From: Psychrobacter sp. Pi2-52
GTDB lineage: Bacteria; Pseudomonadota; Gammaproteobacteria; Pseudomonadales; Moraxellaceae
Length of the DNA stretch: 63,354 nucleotides
Direction: 5' to 3'
Assembly: GCF_904846705.1 (NCBI RefSeq)
Contig: NZ_CAJHBS010000021.1
Span: 1-63,354, forward strand
Below the pieces are notes generated by a model. It did no database searches, was not told where the DNA came from, and saw only the letters and a list, made by a program, of their open reading frames with translations. Numbering within the stretch: position 1 is the stretch's first letter; every line of letters begins with the position of its first letter. Position numbers and translations under genes: made by a program. Below are positions 57,021-63,354 of the stretch, in pieces.

Positions 57021-58628
57021 ATGGGTATTAGCAGCAGTTCTACAGAGTCAGTCAAGCCAGTTGGCTCTATGAGAATCAATCTATTTTTTGCCATTTTACT
57101 GATTGCGATGACTTCCTACTTTTTGTGGTGGGGTTTAGATTACACCATGCGTCAGCAAACGACGCTATTCATCGTGGCGACCGCTTTTGGTGTCTTTATG
57201 GCATTCAATATCGGTGGTAACGATGTCGCCAACTCCTTTGGTACTTCGGTGGGTGCAGGGACGTTGACTATCCCGCAGGCATTGGGTATTGCCGCGATAT
57301 TTGAAGTATCGGGAGCAGTCCTTGCAGGCGGGGAGGTTACTGATACGATTCGAAGCGGCATCGTCGATCTAGATGGTCTATCAGTGACGCCCAATCAGTT
57401 CATTTATGTCATGCTCTCCGCATTGGTTGCAGCGGCATTTTGGCTGTTATTTGCGACCAAAAAAGGTCTGCCTGTTTCGACCACTCACTCCATTATCGGC
57501 GGTGTGATTGGTAGCTCCATTGTTTTAGGTATCACGTTAGGTGGTACGGACATGGCGCTATCAACGGTAGACTGGGGAACGGTTGGAACTATCGCTATTT
57601 CTTGGGTGCTGTCACCGCTACTAGGTGGCGTGTTGTCTTATCTTTTATATGGACAAATCAAGAAAAACATCATTGAATATAATGATAAAACCGAAGCCTA
57701 TATTGCGACGCTAAAAGGCAATAAAAAAGTCTTAAAGCAAAACCATAAAGAGTTTTTGGATGGTTTGACAGAGTCTGAGCAATTGGCCTATACGTCAGCG
57801 ATGCTACGTGATCAGGAAATCTATAAAGATGACGATTGTGTCGTTGAAGACCTAGAAACTGATTACTACAAAAAGCTTTATGATATTGAAAATGAGCGTA
57901 GTAGCCTTGATACTCTAAAAGCACTTAAGCAATGGGTACCTATCATTGCTGCCGCAGGTGGTGCGGTGATGACTTCTCTAGTCGTCTTTAAAGGTCTAAA
58001 AAATGTTAATAGCGGCCTGACCACACTGCAGGGCTTCTTGATTATGGGTATGATAGCGGCGCTAGTATGGTTAGCGACCTATATCTATACCAAGAGTATC
58101 CGCGGTAAGCACAAAGAAGATTTGACCAAAGCAACGTTCATTATGTTTAGCTGGATGCAGGTCTTTACCGCGTCAGCTTTTGCCTTTAGTCATGGTTCAA
58201 ACGATATTGCCAATGCCGTTGGTCCTTTTGCCGCTATCATGGATGTGATTCGTACCAATAGTATCGCTACTGAAGCTGCTGTGCCACCTGCTGTCATGCT
58301 GACCTTTGGTGTGGCACTAATCGTTGGTCTTTGGTTCATTGGTAAAGAAGTGATTCAAACCGTTGGTACCAATCTAGCAAAAATGCATCCAGCTTCAGGC
58401 TTCTCAGCTGAGTTGGCTGCAGCAGCTGTTGTAATGGGCGCATCGACAATGGGTCTGCCTGTATCTAGTACTCATACGCTAGTAGGCGCGGTACTGGGTA
58501 TCGGTATCGTCAATAGAGATACTAACTGGAAGCTTATGAAGCCGATTGGCTTGGCTTGGATTGTGACGCTACCTGCAGCGGCTACTATGTCTGCTATTAG
58601 TTATCTCGTATTGAGCAATATTTTTTAA
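57021..58628 (+). CDS. pit: Low-affinity inorganic phosphate transporter, Pit family
   Basis: 535 aa. A proton- or metal-coupled inner-membrane phosphate carrier. Two PHO-4 signatures are present: IGGNDVANSFGTSVGAGTLT (N-terminal half, about 68-87, key residues GGNDVANxxGTSVG) and FSHGSNDIANAVGP (C-terminal half, about 395-408), with PVSTTHSIIGGVIG and PVSSTHTLVGAVLG, the paired inner repeats. Around 11 hydrophobic helices and a cytosolic loop (about 215-300) rich in Lys/Glu. It is the longer form of the family. No pitA-associated DUF47 gene is adjacent. Confidence 0.94.
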   Translation: MGISSSSTESVKPVGSMRINLFFAILLIAMTSYFLWWGLDYTMRQQTTLFIVATAFGVFMAFNIGGNDVANSFGTSVGAGTLTIPQALGIAAIFEVSGAVLAGGEVTDTIRSGIVDLDGLSVTPNQFIYVMLSALVAAAFWLLFATKKGLPVSTTHSIIGGVIGSSIVLGITLGGTDMALSTVDWGTVGTIAISWVLSPLLGGVLSYLLYGQIKKNIIEYNDKTEAYIATLKGNKKVLKQNHKEFLDGLTESEQLAYTSAMLRDQEIYKDDDCVVEDLETDYYKKLYDIENERSSLDTLKALKQWVPIIAAAGGAVMTSLVVFKGLKNVNSGLTTLQGFLIMGMIAALVWLATYIYTKSIRGKHKEDLTKATFIMFSWMQVFTASAFAFSHGSNDIANAVGPFAAIMDVIRTNSIATEAAVPPAVMLTFGVALIVGLWFIGKEVIQTVGTNLAKMHPASGFSAELAAAAVVMGASTMGLPVSSTHTLVGAVLGIGIVNRDTNWKLMKPIGLAWIVTLPAAATMSAISYLVLSNIF

Positions 58629-58688
58629 TGCGCTGTTTTTATCAGTGAATTATTATAATTGAGTTTGAATAACTAAGTTCAACGCAAT

Positions 58689-58728
58689 AAAAAACGCTTA
58701 TCAGCATCATGCCGATAAGCGTTTTTTT
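58689..58728. terminator. Bidirectional terminator between pit and alaA
   Basis: AAAAACGCTTATC pairs with GATAAGCGTTTTT around an 11-nt loop, with A and T runs on either side. The genes are convergent. Confidence 0.9.
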
Positions 58729-58744
58729 AATGATGTATAACGAT

Positions 58745-60397
58745 TTACTCGGTACCAAACTGCTTACGTTTTTTGGCAAAAAATCTGTCCAATCTATCCA
58801 TCGCATTTTCTAGGTCAAGCAAGTTAGGCAAGAACACCAGACGGAAATGGTCGGGTCTGTCCCAGTTAAACCCAGTACCTTGAACCATCAATACATTTTC
58901 TTCAACGAGCAAGTCCATCATAAAATCCATATCATCGGTGATAGGATAGACCTCTGGATCCATTTTTGGGAAACAGTAAAACGCGCCTTGAGGCATGGTA
59001 CAAGAAATACCTTTGATAGCATTAAGACGTGAGACTGCCATTTCACGTTGCTTATATAGGCGACCCTTTTCAGAAGTCAGGTCTTGCATGCTCTGATGCC
59101 CACCCATCGCTGTTTGAATGGCATACTGTCCCTGCACGTTAGAACAAAGGCGCATGGATGCGAGCATATCTAAGCCTTCAATAAAGTCAGCTGCGTGCTG
59201 TTTGCGGCCTGATACCATCATCCAACCTGAGCGAAAACCTGCAATACGATGTGACTTCGACAAGCCATTGTAAGAGAGTACTAGCACGTCGTCAGTTAAG
59301 GTGCTCATCGGCGTATGTACATTATCGTCATAGAGAATACGGTCGTAAATTTCATCAGCCATGATGATTAAATCATGCTCTTTAGCAACTTCGATGATTT
59401 GCTTTAATAGCTCATCACTATAAAGTGAACCTGTTGGGTTATTCGGGTTAATAACCACGATACCTTTCGTTTTGCTCGTAATTTTAGACTTAATATCTTC
59501 AATATCAGGGTGCCAGTTGTCTTCTTCATTGCAGCGATAGTGCACCGCAGTACCGCCAGCGAGATTAGCAGCAGCAGTCCAAAGCGGGTAGTCTGGCATT
59601 GGAATTAGGACTTCATCACCGTCATTCATCAACGCCTGCATGGTCATGACAATAAGCTCAGAAACCCCATTGCCCAAATATACGTCACGTACGTCAACGG
59701 CCGACAGCAATCCCTTTGATTGATAATATTGCAAAATGGCTTTGCGCGCTGAGAAAATCCCTTGCGAGTCTGAATAGCCAGTTGCCTCAGATAAGTTCAT
59801 AGCGACATCACGCAAAATCTCATGCGGGGCTTCTAAACCAAAAGGTGCTGGATTGCCTACGTTTAGTTTTAATATGCGTTTGCCTTCTGCTTCTATCTTA
59901 TTCGCAGTCTGCAATAGAGGACCACGAATGTCATAGCAAACGTTTTGTAATTTATCAGATTTTTTTATGGTGTTCATAGCATGACCGTTTTTCGGGTTGG
60001 TTGTCGAATTGGTTTTTGATTTTTTACTAGCGGAATAAGGTGTCGTCGATTGAGCATCAGTTATTTTAATATCTGACTGGGTGTGGGAAATCGTATCTAT
60101 CTTTTGATGTTCACTGCGCTCTACAGATGATGTCGACTCGTCTGCATCAATAGCTTCATTGTTGAGGTCGCCGCGCAACAGATATCCTTCACTACAGCCC
60201 AAAATACGCGCAAGTGTAGGCAGCTTGGATGAGACAATGCCATTGGTACCGCGCTCCCAGTTTGAGATAGCACCACGGCTCACTTTTGCACCAGCGGCTG
60301 TCATGGCTTGCGCTAGCTGCTCAGCAGTAAATCCTTTGTCACGGCGCAACTGTACCAGTCGTTCCGCTTGCGTACCTTTGCCATTGTCGTCAGACAT
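58745..60397 (-). CDS. alaA: Alanine aminotransferase AlaA fused to an N-terminal XRE DNA-binding domain
   Basis: 550 aa. Residues about 10-75 are a Cro/CI-type HTH (ERLVQLRRDKGFTAEQLAQAM, SRGAISNWERG, LARILGCSEGYLLRG). About 60 polar Ser/Thr/Lys-rich linker residues follow, and from about 141 a full AlaA enzyme: KLQNVCYDIRGPLLQ, GNPAPFG, DYPLWTAA, NPNNPTG, DEIYDRILYDD and the PLP lysine Lys381 in NGLSKSHRIAG. This second part aligns over its whole length with E. coli AlaA (405 aa), a pyruvate-glutamate transaminase. An internal ATG at 59977 (codon 141) could give an enzyme-only form, though its ribosome binding site is poor. Fusions of aminotransferases to GntR HTH domains (MocR) are well known; fusion to an XRE domain is unusual. 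Inverted repeats over its promoter support self-regulation. Confidence 0.9.
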   Translation of the reverse strand: MSDDNGKGTQAERLVQLRRDKGFTAEQLAQAMTAAGAKVSRGAISNWERGTNGIVSSKLPTLARILGCSEGYLLRGDLNNEAIDADESTSSVERSEHQKIDTISHTQSDIKITDAQSTTPYSASKKSKTNSTTNPKNGHAMNTIKKSDKLQNVCYDIRGPLLQTANKIEAEGKRILKLNVGNPAPFGLEAPHEILRDVAMNLSEATGYSDSQGIFSARKAILQYYQSKGLLSAVDVRDVYLGNGVSELIVMTMQALMNDGDEVLIPMPDYPLWTAAANLAGGTAVHYRCNEEDNWHPDIEDIKSKITSKTKGIVVINPNNPTGSLYSDELLKQIIEVAKEHDLIIMADEIYDRILYDDNVHTPMSTLTDDVLVLSYNGLSKSHRIAGFRSGWMMVSGRKQHAADFIEGLDMLASMRLCSNVQGQYAIQTAMGGHQSMQDLTSEKGRLYKQREMAVSRLNAIKGISCTMPQGAFYCFPKMDPEVYPITDDMDFMMDLLVEENVLMVQGTGFNWDRPDHFRLVFLPNLLDLENAMDRLDRFFAKKRKQFGTE

Positions 60398-60468
60398 TGT
60401 TATATGAGCCTTTGTTAATCAGTAATTATTCAGAGTAGAGATATATTAAACATTTTAGTTAAGCACTA

Positions 60469-60487
60469 ATGCAAGATATTATTGCAT
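60469..60487. promoter_or_regulatory. Putative operator 1, overlapping the alaA -10
   Basis: ATGCAAGATATTATTGCAT, a 19-bp inverted repeat with one mismatched pair. It shares the TGCAAG half-site with operator 2 and covers the predicted -10 of alaA. Confidence 0.65.
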
Positions 60488-60504
60488 TGATAGTTAATTT
60501 GCAA
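60476..60504 (-). promoter_or_regulatory. Predicted sigma-70 promoter of alaA
   Basis: On the minus strand TTGCAA (60504-60499), a 17-bp spacer and TAATAT (60481-60476). The leader would be about 75 nt. The -35 lies in the palindrome ATTTGCAAAT and the -10 in operator 1. Confidence 0.6.
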
Positions 60505-60532
60505 ATGATTTTACAATCAGTTCTATCAGTGT

Positions 60533-60551
60533 TTGCAAGTATATCTTGCAA
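60533..60551. promoter_or_regulatory. Putative operator 2 upstream of alaA
   Basis: TTGCAAGTATATCTTGCAA has perfect 7-bp arms around a 5-bp centre. Its centre is 64 bp from that of operator 1, about six helical turns. Confidence 0.65.
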
Positions 60552-60841
60552 TTAATGCTTGGCTTATATTTGTATGGCTCTAAATCTCTTAAGTAGACTA
60601 TAAAATGTATAGGTATCAAAATTACATCTTTACCCATCATTATCTAAAATTAATTTGCTATATTTAACTCAGTCAATCTCTTCAATCATGCTGTCTATCT
60701 CCCAATATAAAGAGTGCTTTTCTTATATATGCCTTGAATAGTGTGCTGATAACCAACAGATAGAGCACGTCGTTCTCATAATCATATGGCGATAAAATAG
60801 TTACCGAGATTAGATAATAAATACTCGAATAAGGATAAATT

Positions 60842-61267
60842 ATGCAAGACAATCAACTAAGCAAAGAAGAAATCAGCCAGTTGACTGAAGCTGACTGGAA
60901 AGAGCGTTTAACCGCTGATGAGTATCATATTATGCGTGAGAAGGGCACTGAACGCCCATTTACAGGCGTATATAATGATGCGACCGATGATGGCGTTTAC
61001 CGTTGTAAAGGCTGCGGTGCAAGCTTATTTGACTCAAGCAATAAATTTGATGCGAGCTGTGGCTGGCCAAGTTTTGATCAAGGTATCGATAACAGCGCGA
61101 TTGAAGAGCACGTCGATAACTCGCTAGGCATGACTCGTACCGAAGTCACTTGTAGCAACTGCGGCGCCCATTTGGGTCATGTATTCCCTGATGGTCCTAC
61201 TGAGACAACAGGCATGCGCTATTGCATCAACTCAGTATCTATCGATTTAGATAAATCTGAGAAGTAA
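60842..61267 (+). CDS. msrB: Peptide-methionine (R)-S-oxide reductase
   Basis: 141 aa. It reduces methionine-R-sulfoxide in proteins. Four zinc cysteines are present as CKGC (55, 58) and CSNC (104, 107); the catalytic Cys128 is in RYCINS. Family stretches [22 protein letters not shown] and [10 protein letters not shown] are seen. AAGGAT precedes the ATG. It is followed by gpx after 134 bp, and the two make a small oxidative-stress pair. It is divergent from alaA. Confidence 0.96.
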   Translation: MQDNQLSKEEISQLTEADWKERLTADEYHIMREKGTERPFTGVYNDATDDGVYRCKGCGASLFDSSNKFDASCGWPSFDQGIDNSAIEEHVDNSLGMTRTEVTCSNCGAHLGHVFPDGPTETTGMRYCINSVSIDLDKSEK

Positions 61268-61290
61268 GTAGGCTAAGTAGTATTAGAAAC

Positions 61291-61321
61291 GTGAAAGGGA
61301 AGTACACGGTGCTTCCTTTTC
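61291..61321 (+). terminator. Weak terminator after msrB
   Basis: GAAAGGGAAG pairs with CTTCCTTTTC (one mismatch) around a 9-nt loop. Only a short T-rich stretch follows. Confidence 0.5.
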
Positions 61322-61401
61322 AATAGTTTTATTATGTGTATGATAAAAAAAGAAGTAGTGCATAAACACCCAAAACAATAAAAACCTCAATTTAAGGATA
61401 A

Positions 61402-61890
61402 ATGATGAGTACAATTTATGATTTTACGGCTGAGCGCATGGATGGTAGCTCGCAAGCGTTTTCAGATTACCAAGATAAAGTATTATTAATCATCAATACC
61501 GCAAGCAAATGTGGATTTACACCGCAGTTCGAAGGCTTAGAGTCGCTATATCAACAGTATAAAGATCAAGGACTAGTGGTTATCGGTTTTCCTTGTAATC
61601 AATTTGGTGGCCAAGACCCAGGTAGCAACGATGAGATTGGCGCGTTTTGCCAAAAGAACTATGGTGTCAGCTTTCCGATGATGGCGAAGACTGATGTTAA
61701 TGGCGCAAATGCTCATCCTATCTATGAATGGCTCAAAGAACAAAAGGGTGGCGTACTGACAGATGGTATTAAGTGGAATTTCACCAAGTTTCTAGTTGAT
61801 AGTAAAGGCCAAGTTATTGACCGCTACGCACCAACGACCAAGCCAGAAGCCATCAAAAACGACATAGAGCAAGCACTGGCTAACAAATAA
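61402..61890 (+). CDS. gpx: Glutathione peroxidase family protein
   Basis: 162 aa. A thioredoxin-fold peroxidase of the non-selenium GPx type. Catalytic Cys37 is in NTASKCGFTPQ, Gln and Trp of the tetrad are in FPCNQFGGQDPG (Cys65) and KWNFTKFLV, and Cys83 in AFCQKNYG is a possible resolving cysteine. Proteins of this kind are often reduced by thioredoxin rather than glutathione, so the electron donor is open. AAGGATAA precedes the double ATG; the second ATG (61405) is an alternative. It is next to msrB. Confidence 0.93.
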   Translation: MMSTIYDFTAERMDGSSQAFSDYQDKVLLIINTASKCGFTPQFEGLESLYQQYKDQGLVVIGFPCNQFGGQDPGSNDEIGAFCQKNYGVSFPMMAKTDVNGANAHPIYEWLKEQKGGVLTDGIKWNFTKFLVDSKGQVIDRYAPTTKPEAIKNDIEQALANK

Positions 61891-62006
61891 GCATTAAATC
61901 TAAAAAATATTGGTTTTGTATGAAAATATAAAATCAATAAAAACAAATGCTTGCTAGATATTTTAATAAAAATCGAAAAAATATTTAAAAAAGTGATAAA
62001 TACTGT

Positions 62007-62034
62007 TTGACACCCAACAGTAAATCTATATAAT
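62007..62034 (+). promoter_or_regulatory. Promoter of the tRNA-Val/tRNA-Asp transcript
   Basis: TTGACA (62007-62012) and TATAAT (62029-62034), both perfect consensus hexamers, with a 16-bp spacer. They lie 80 bp upstream of tRNA-Val. Confidence 0.85.
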
Positions 62035-62114
62035 ACACACCCACAGCAGCAGAGCTTAGTGACAAACTTAAGAGTTCAGTTGATGTTGAATAAATTGCCT
62101 AGCAATTGTTCGAA

Positions 62115-62190
62115 GGGTGATTAGCTCAGTTGGTAGAGCGTCTGCCTTACACGCAGAATGTCGGCGGTTCGAATCCGTCATCACCCACCA
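62115..62190 (+). tRNA. tRNA-Val (anticodon TAC)
   Basis: 76 nt including an encoded CCA. The acceptor arm GGGTGAT pairs with ATCACCC, the D arm is GCTC-GAGC, the anticodon arm TCTGC-CTTACAC-GCAGA carries TAC, and the T arm is CGGCGGTTCGAATCCGTC with the usual TTCGA. All four arms fold normally. Confidence 0.97.
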
Positions 62191-62227
62191 CTTCTTAGCA
62201 AGTGGCTAAACAAGCTAAGAGACCTAA

Positions 62228-62304
62228 GCAGCGGTAGTTCAGTTGGTTAGAATACCGGCCTGTCACGCCGGGGGTCGCGGGTTCGAGTCCCGTCCGCTGC
62301 GCCA
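62228..62304 (+). tRNA. tRNA-Asp (anticodon GTC)
   Basis: 77 nt including an encoded CCA. The acceptor GCAGCGG pairs with CCGCTGC, the anticodon arm CCGGC-CTGTCAC-GCCGG carries GTC, and the T arm is CGCGGGTTCGAGTCCCG. It lies 37 bp after tRNA-Val in the same transcript. Its 3' flank is accessory DNA, in keeping with tRNA genes serving as integration sites. Confidence 0.97.
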
Positions 62305-62346
62305 TATTTAAAACGAATTTAAACCCTTGGGTTTAAGCAAGTTTCG

Positions 62347-62377
62347 CCTCAAACATTACATTGTTTGGGGTTTTTTT
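62347..62377 (+). terminator. Terminator of the tRNA transcript
   Basis: CCTCAAACA pairs with TGTTTGGGG around a 6-nt loop, then seven T. A short AAACCC/GGGTTT stem precedes it at 62321-62334. Confidence 0.85.
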
Positions 62378-62487
62378 GTGTCTGAGGTTTAATGCAAGGC
62401 GTTGATTTATTTAGAGTTATTATATTTATTTAGATGAGCAGTATGATTGACTTATATTTTTTCACGGCATTAAGGTTGAGGTTAAGT

Positions 62488-62556
62488 GCAGGTGGTCACC
62501 GATTTAAAATCGGTGACCACCTGCTCGGTGACCAAACGGTGACCATTTTGTGACCA
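62488..62556. repeat. 37-bp palindrome with helically phased GGTGACC repeats
   Basis: 62488-62524 is a palindrome with 18-bp arms around one central base; the inner arm reads GGTGGTCACCGATTT. GGTGACC recurs at 62512, 62527 and 62538, and as TGTGACC at 62549. The last three copies are exactly 11 bp apart. The arrangement suits cooperative protein binding, such as integrase arm sites. Confidence 0.75.
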
Positions 62557-62641
62557 AGATTATTAAAAGTTGCTGACGGTAACTGATCCTCAAGTTTTAT
62601 GTTTATCGATAAGTTCAGGAGCTTAAAGGATTAACCTCAAA

Positions 62642-63190
62642 CTAAGTTTGAGATAAAGACGGAAACTTTTCTATCCATTCATCTATGATGATTTCATCAG
62701 TTTCAACATAAAACGGTATAGTCCACAGTCTTAATTCTTCTGCTAAATAAAAACACTCCAAAGAGATTTCGAACTGATGATGCTTAGGATAAATAAGCAT
62801 CATGTCCCCACACCCATTCAAATATTTGTGACCATAAGCAAATAGCTGATAAATATCATCCTGTTCTATACTGAAATTATTCTTATTTGAGCTTATTAAC
62901 TTCCATTTGGTATCGAGTATATGGTAGTTTTTTCTTTCTTTATTGATCAATAGATCAGGATTTAATTGAAAGCGCGATTTTAAATCTCCTCGGTCATTCA
63001 CCACGTACTTACTAGAAGCTTGTGCTGTTAGTTGCCAAGGCGCCTTGATATCTCGTCGTAAGCAGTTTGCCACATACTTCTCGAACAAAATCTCCATTGG
63101 GAATAGCAAGGCAATACCCCGATGCTCTTCCTTTTAAAAGTTTGGATTGAGCTTTTCAAGTATTAATTGGCACCATGGCTTTATCGCTCG
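62642..63190 (-). pseudogene. Decayed mcrC-like fragment (C-terminal nuclease part)
   Basis: The intact part (62642-63109, 155 aa) matches the C-terminal PD-(D/E)XK nuclease of McrC, the cutting subunit of the McrBC modified-cytosine restriction system: LLFPMEILFEKYV, then NPDLLI, ILDTKWK (the D-X-K motif) and DIYQLFAYG. Upstream in the same frame the stretch WCQLILEKLNPNF is also McrC-like, but a TAA at 63136-63134 interrupts it. Reading the 17-19 bases between 63136 and 63117 in the neighbouring frame gives LKGRAS, a better family fit, so a lost base in the T run and a gained base in the G run (minus strand) probably cancel out. The N-terminal half, and mcrB, are missing. Confidence 0.75.
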
Positions 63191-63226
63191 TTAGGATTGC
63201 AATATTTTGATATCTGACCATTTTAG

Positions 63227-63250
63227 CCTCAAACATTGGCTTGTTTGAGG
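63227..63250. repeat. Stem-loop resembling the tRNA terminator
   Basis: CCTCAAACA and TGTTTGAGG form a perfect 9-bp stem with a 6-nt loop. GCCTCAAACATT (63226-63237) is identical to 62346-62357 after tRNA-Asp, 880 bp away. Confidence 0.7.
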
Positions 63251-63290
63251 TTCTTAACGTTCCATAGTTTAATTAATAATAGACCTCTTG

Positions 63291-63354
63291 CAAAAGTAGT
63301 AGAGTATTTTACAATAACTCATACATTAACAACTGGCTAAGAACCATGCCAAAC
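63291..63354 (+). mobile_element. Possible left end of an insertion sequence
   Basis: AGACCTCTTGCAAAAGTAG (near 63281-63300) has the look of an IS terminal repeat, and an ATG at 63346 (Met-Pro-Asn) runs off the edge at a distance expected for a transposase start. The family cannot be settled from so little sequence; an IS5-like element is my guess. Confidence 0.3.

Larger units (their letters stand above)
60398..60841. other. Divergent regulatory region between alaA and msrB
   Basis: 444 bp without a gene. It contains the predicted alaA promoter, two 19-bp inverted repeats (60469-60487 and 60533-60551) and a 10-bp palindrome at 60497-60506. The right part (60560-60840) is AT-rich and should contain the msrB promoter. 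Confidence 0.65.
62305..62641. other. Accessory intergenic region after tRNA-Asp
   Basis: 337 bp without a gene. It holds the tRNA terminator, a 37-bp near-perfect palindrome (62488-62524) and GGTGACC repeats (to 62555). Confidence 0.6.

Overview
The window looks like a chromosomal segment of a Moraxellaceae gamma-proteobacterium, most likely Psychrobacter. This is inferred from moderate GC content, housekeeping gene neighbourhoods shared with Acinetobacter/Moraxella relatives (ispB//rplU-rpmA, ubiE-ubiJ-ubiB, pilS-pilR, trpS-scpA-scpB), a two-domain polyphosphate:AMP phosphotransferase, and many polar, Asn/Gln/Ser/Asp-rich extensions in otherwise ordinary proteins. No database search was possible, so the genus is an inference. 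Nearly all genes are intact core genes. Accessory DNA is limited to the two window edges, one AT-rich membrane-protein gene and one small non-autonomous transposable element.

Layout. 1-380: the 5' part of an IS630-like transposase gene running off the left edge. 0.5-2.8 kb: ispB facing rplU-rpmA. 3-4.7 kb: an AT-rich four-helix membrane protein, then lolA. 4.8-8.8 kb (minus): trpS-scpA-scpB and an lpxL-like acyltransferase. 9.1-12.9 kb (minus): rplM-rpsI, rsmD, mrdA. 13.4-20.5 kb (plus): a DUF445 protein, ccmF-ccmG-ccmH-ccmI (tightly coupled starts and stops) and adk. 20.7-23.8 kb (minus): secB, grxC, a membrane-anchored rhodanese, rsgA. 24-28.3 kb: orn, lpxH and ppiB (minus), glnS. 28.7-33.3 kb: peroxiredoxin, GST-family protein, a MITE-like element, META/DUF4377 lipoprotein, ruvC, fxsA. 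33.42-33.61 kb (minus): 6S RNA with a strong promoter. 33.9-37.2 kb: gpmI and ctpA. 37.3-41.5 kb (minus): a GacA-like regulator followed by pilS-pilR. 41.9-51.6 kb: a PBP7-type endopeptidase, thiE, a DksA/TraR protein, pgk, an Ala-rich lipoprotein, fba, ruvA, ruvB, and ubiB at the end of the minus-strand ubiE-ubiJ-ubiB operon (49.9-53.6 kb). 54.7-58.6 kb: pap and pit (polyphosphate and phosphate). 58.7-61.9 kb: an XRE-domain/AlaA aminotransferase fusion, msrB, gpx. 62.1-63.35 kb: tRNA-Val and tRNA-Asp, then accessory DNA with GGTGACC repeats, a broken mcrC fragment and a possible IS end.

Functional themes are envelope biogenesis (lolA, lpxL, lpxH, mrdA, pbpG, ispB), cytochrome c maturation, ubiquinone synthesis, thiol/peroxide defence (grxC, peroxiredoxin, GST, msrB, gpx), glycolysis (gpmI, pgk, fba) and Holliday-junction processing (ruvC apart from ruvA/ruvB).

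Most worth a second look: (1) alaA carries an N-terminal XRE DNA-binding domain, and two 19-bp inverted repeats lie upstream, one covering the predicted -10, which suggests a self-regulating enzyme; (2) the 3' flank of tRNA-Asp has a 37-bp near-perfect palindrome and helically phased GGTGACC repeats next to an mcrC pseudogene, which looks like a decayed island attachment region; (3) a 180-bp MITE with CTAG-type ends lies 4 bp after a GST gene; (4) the 6S RNA lies inside an open reading frame and could be mistaken for a protein gene.
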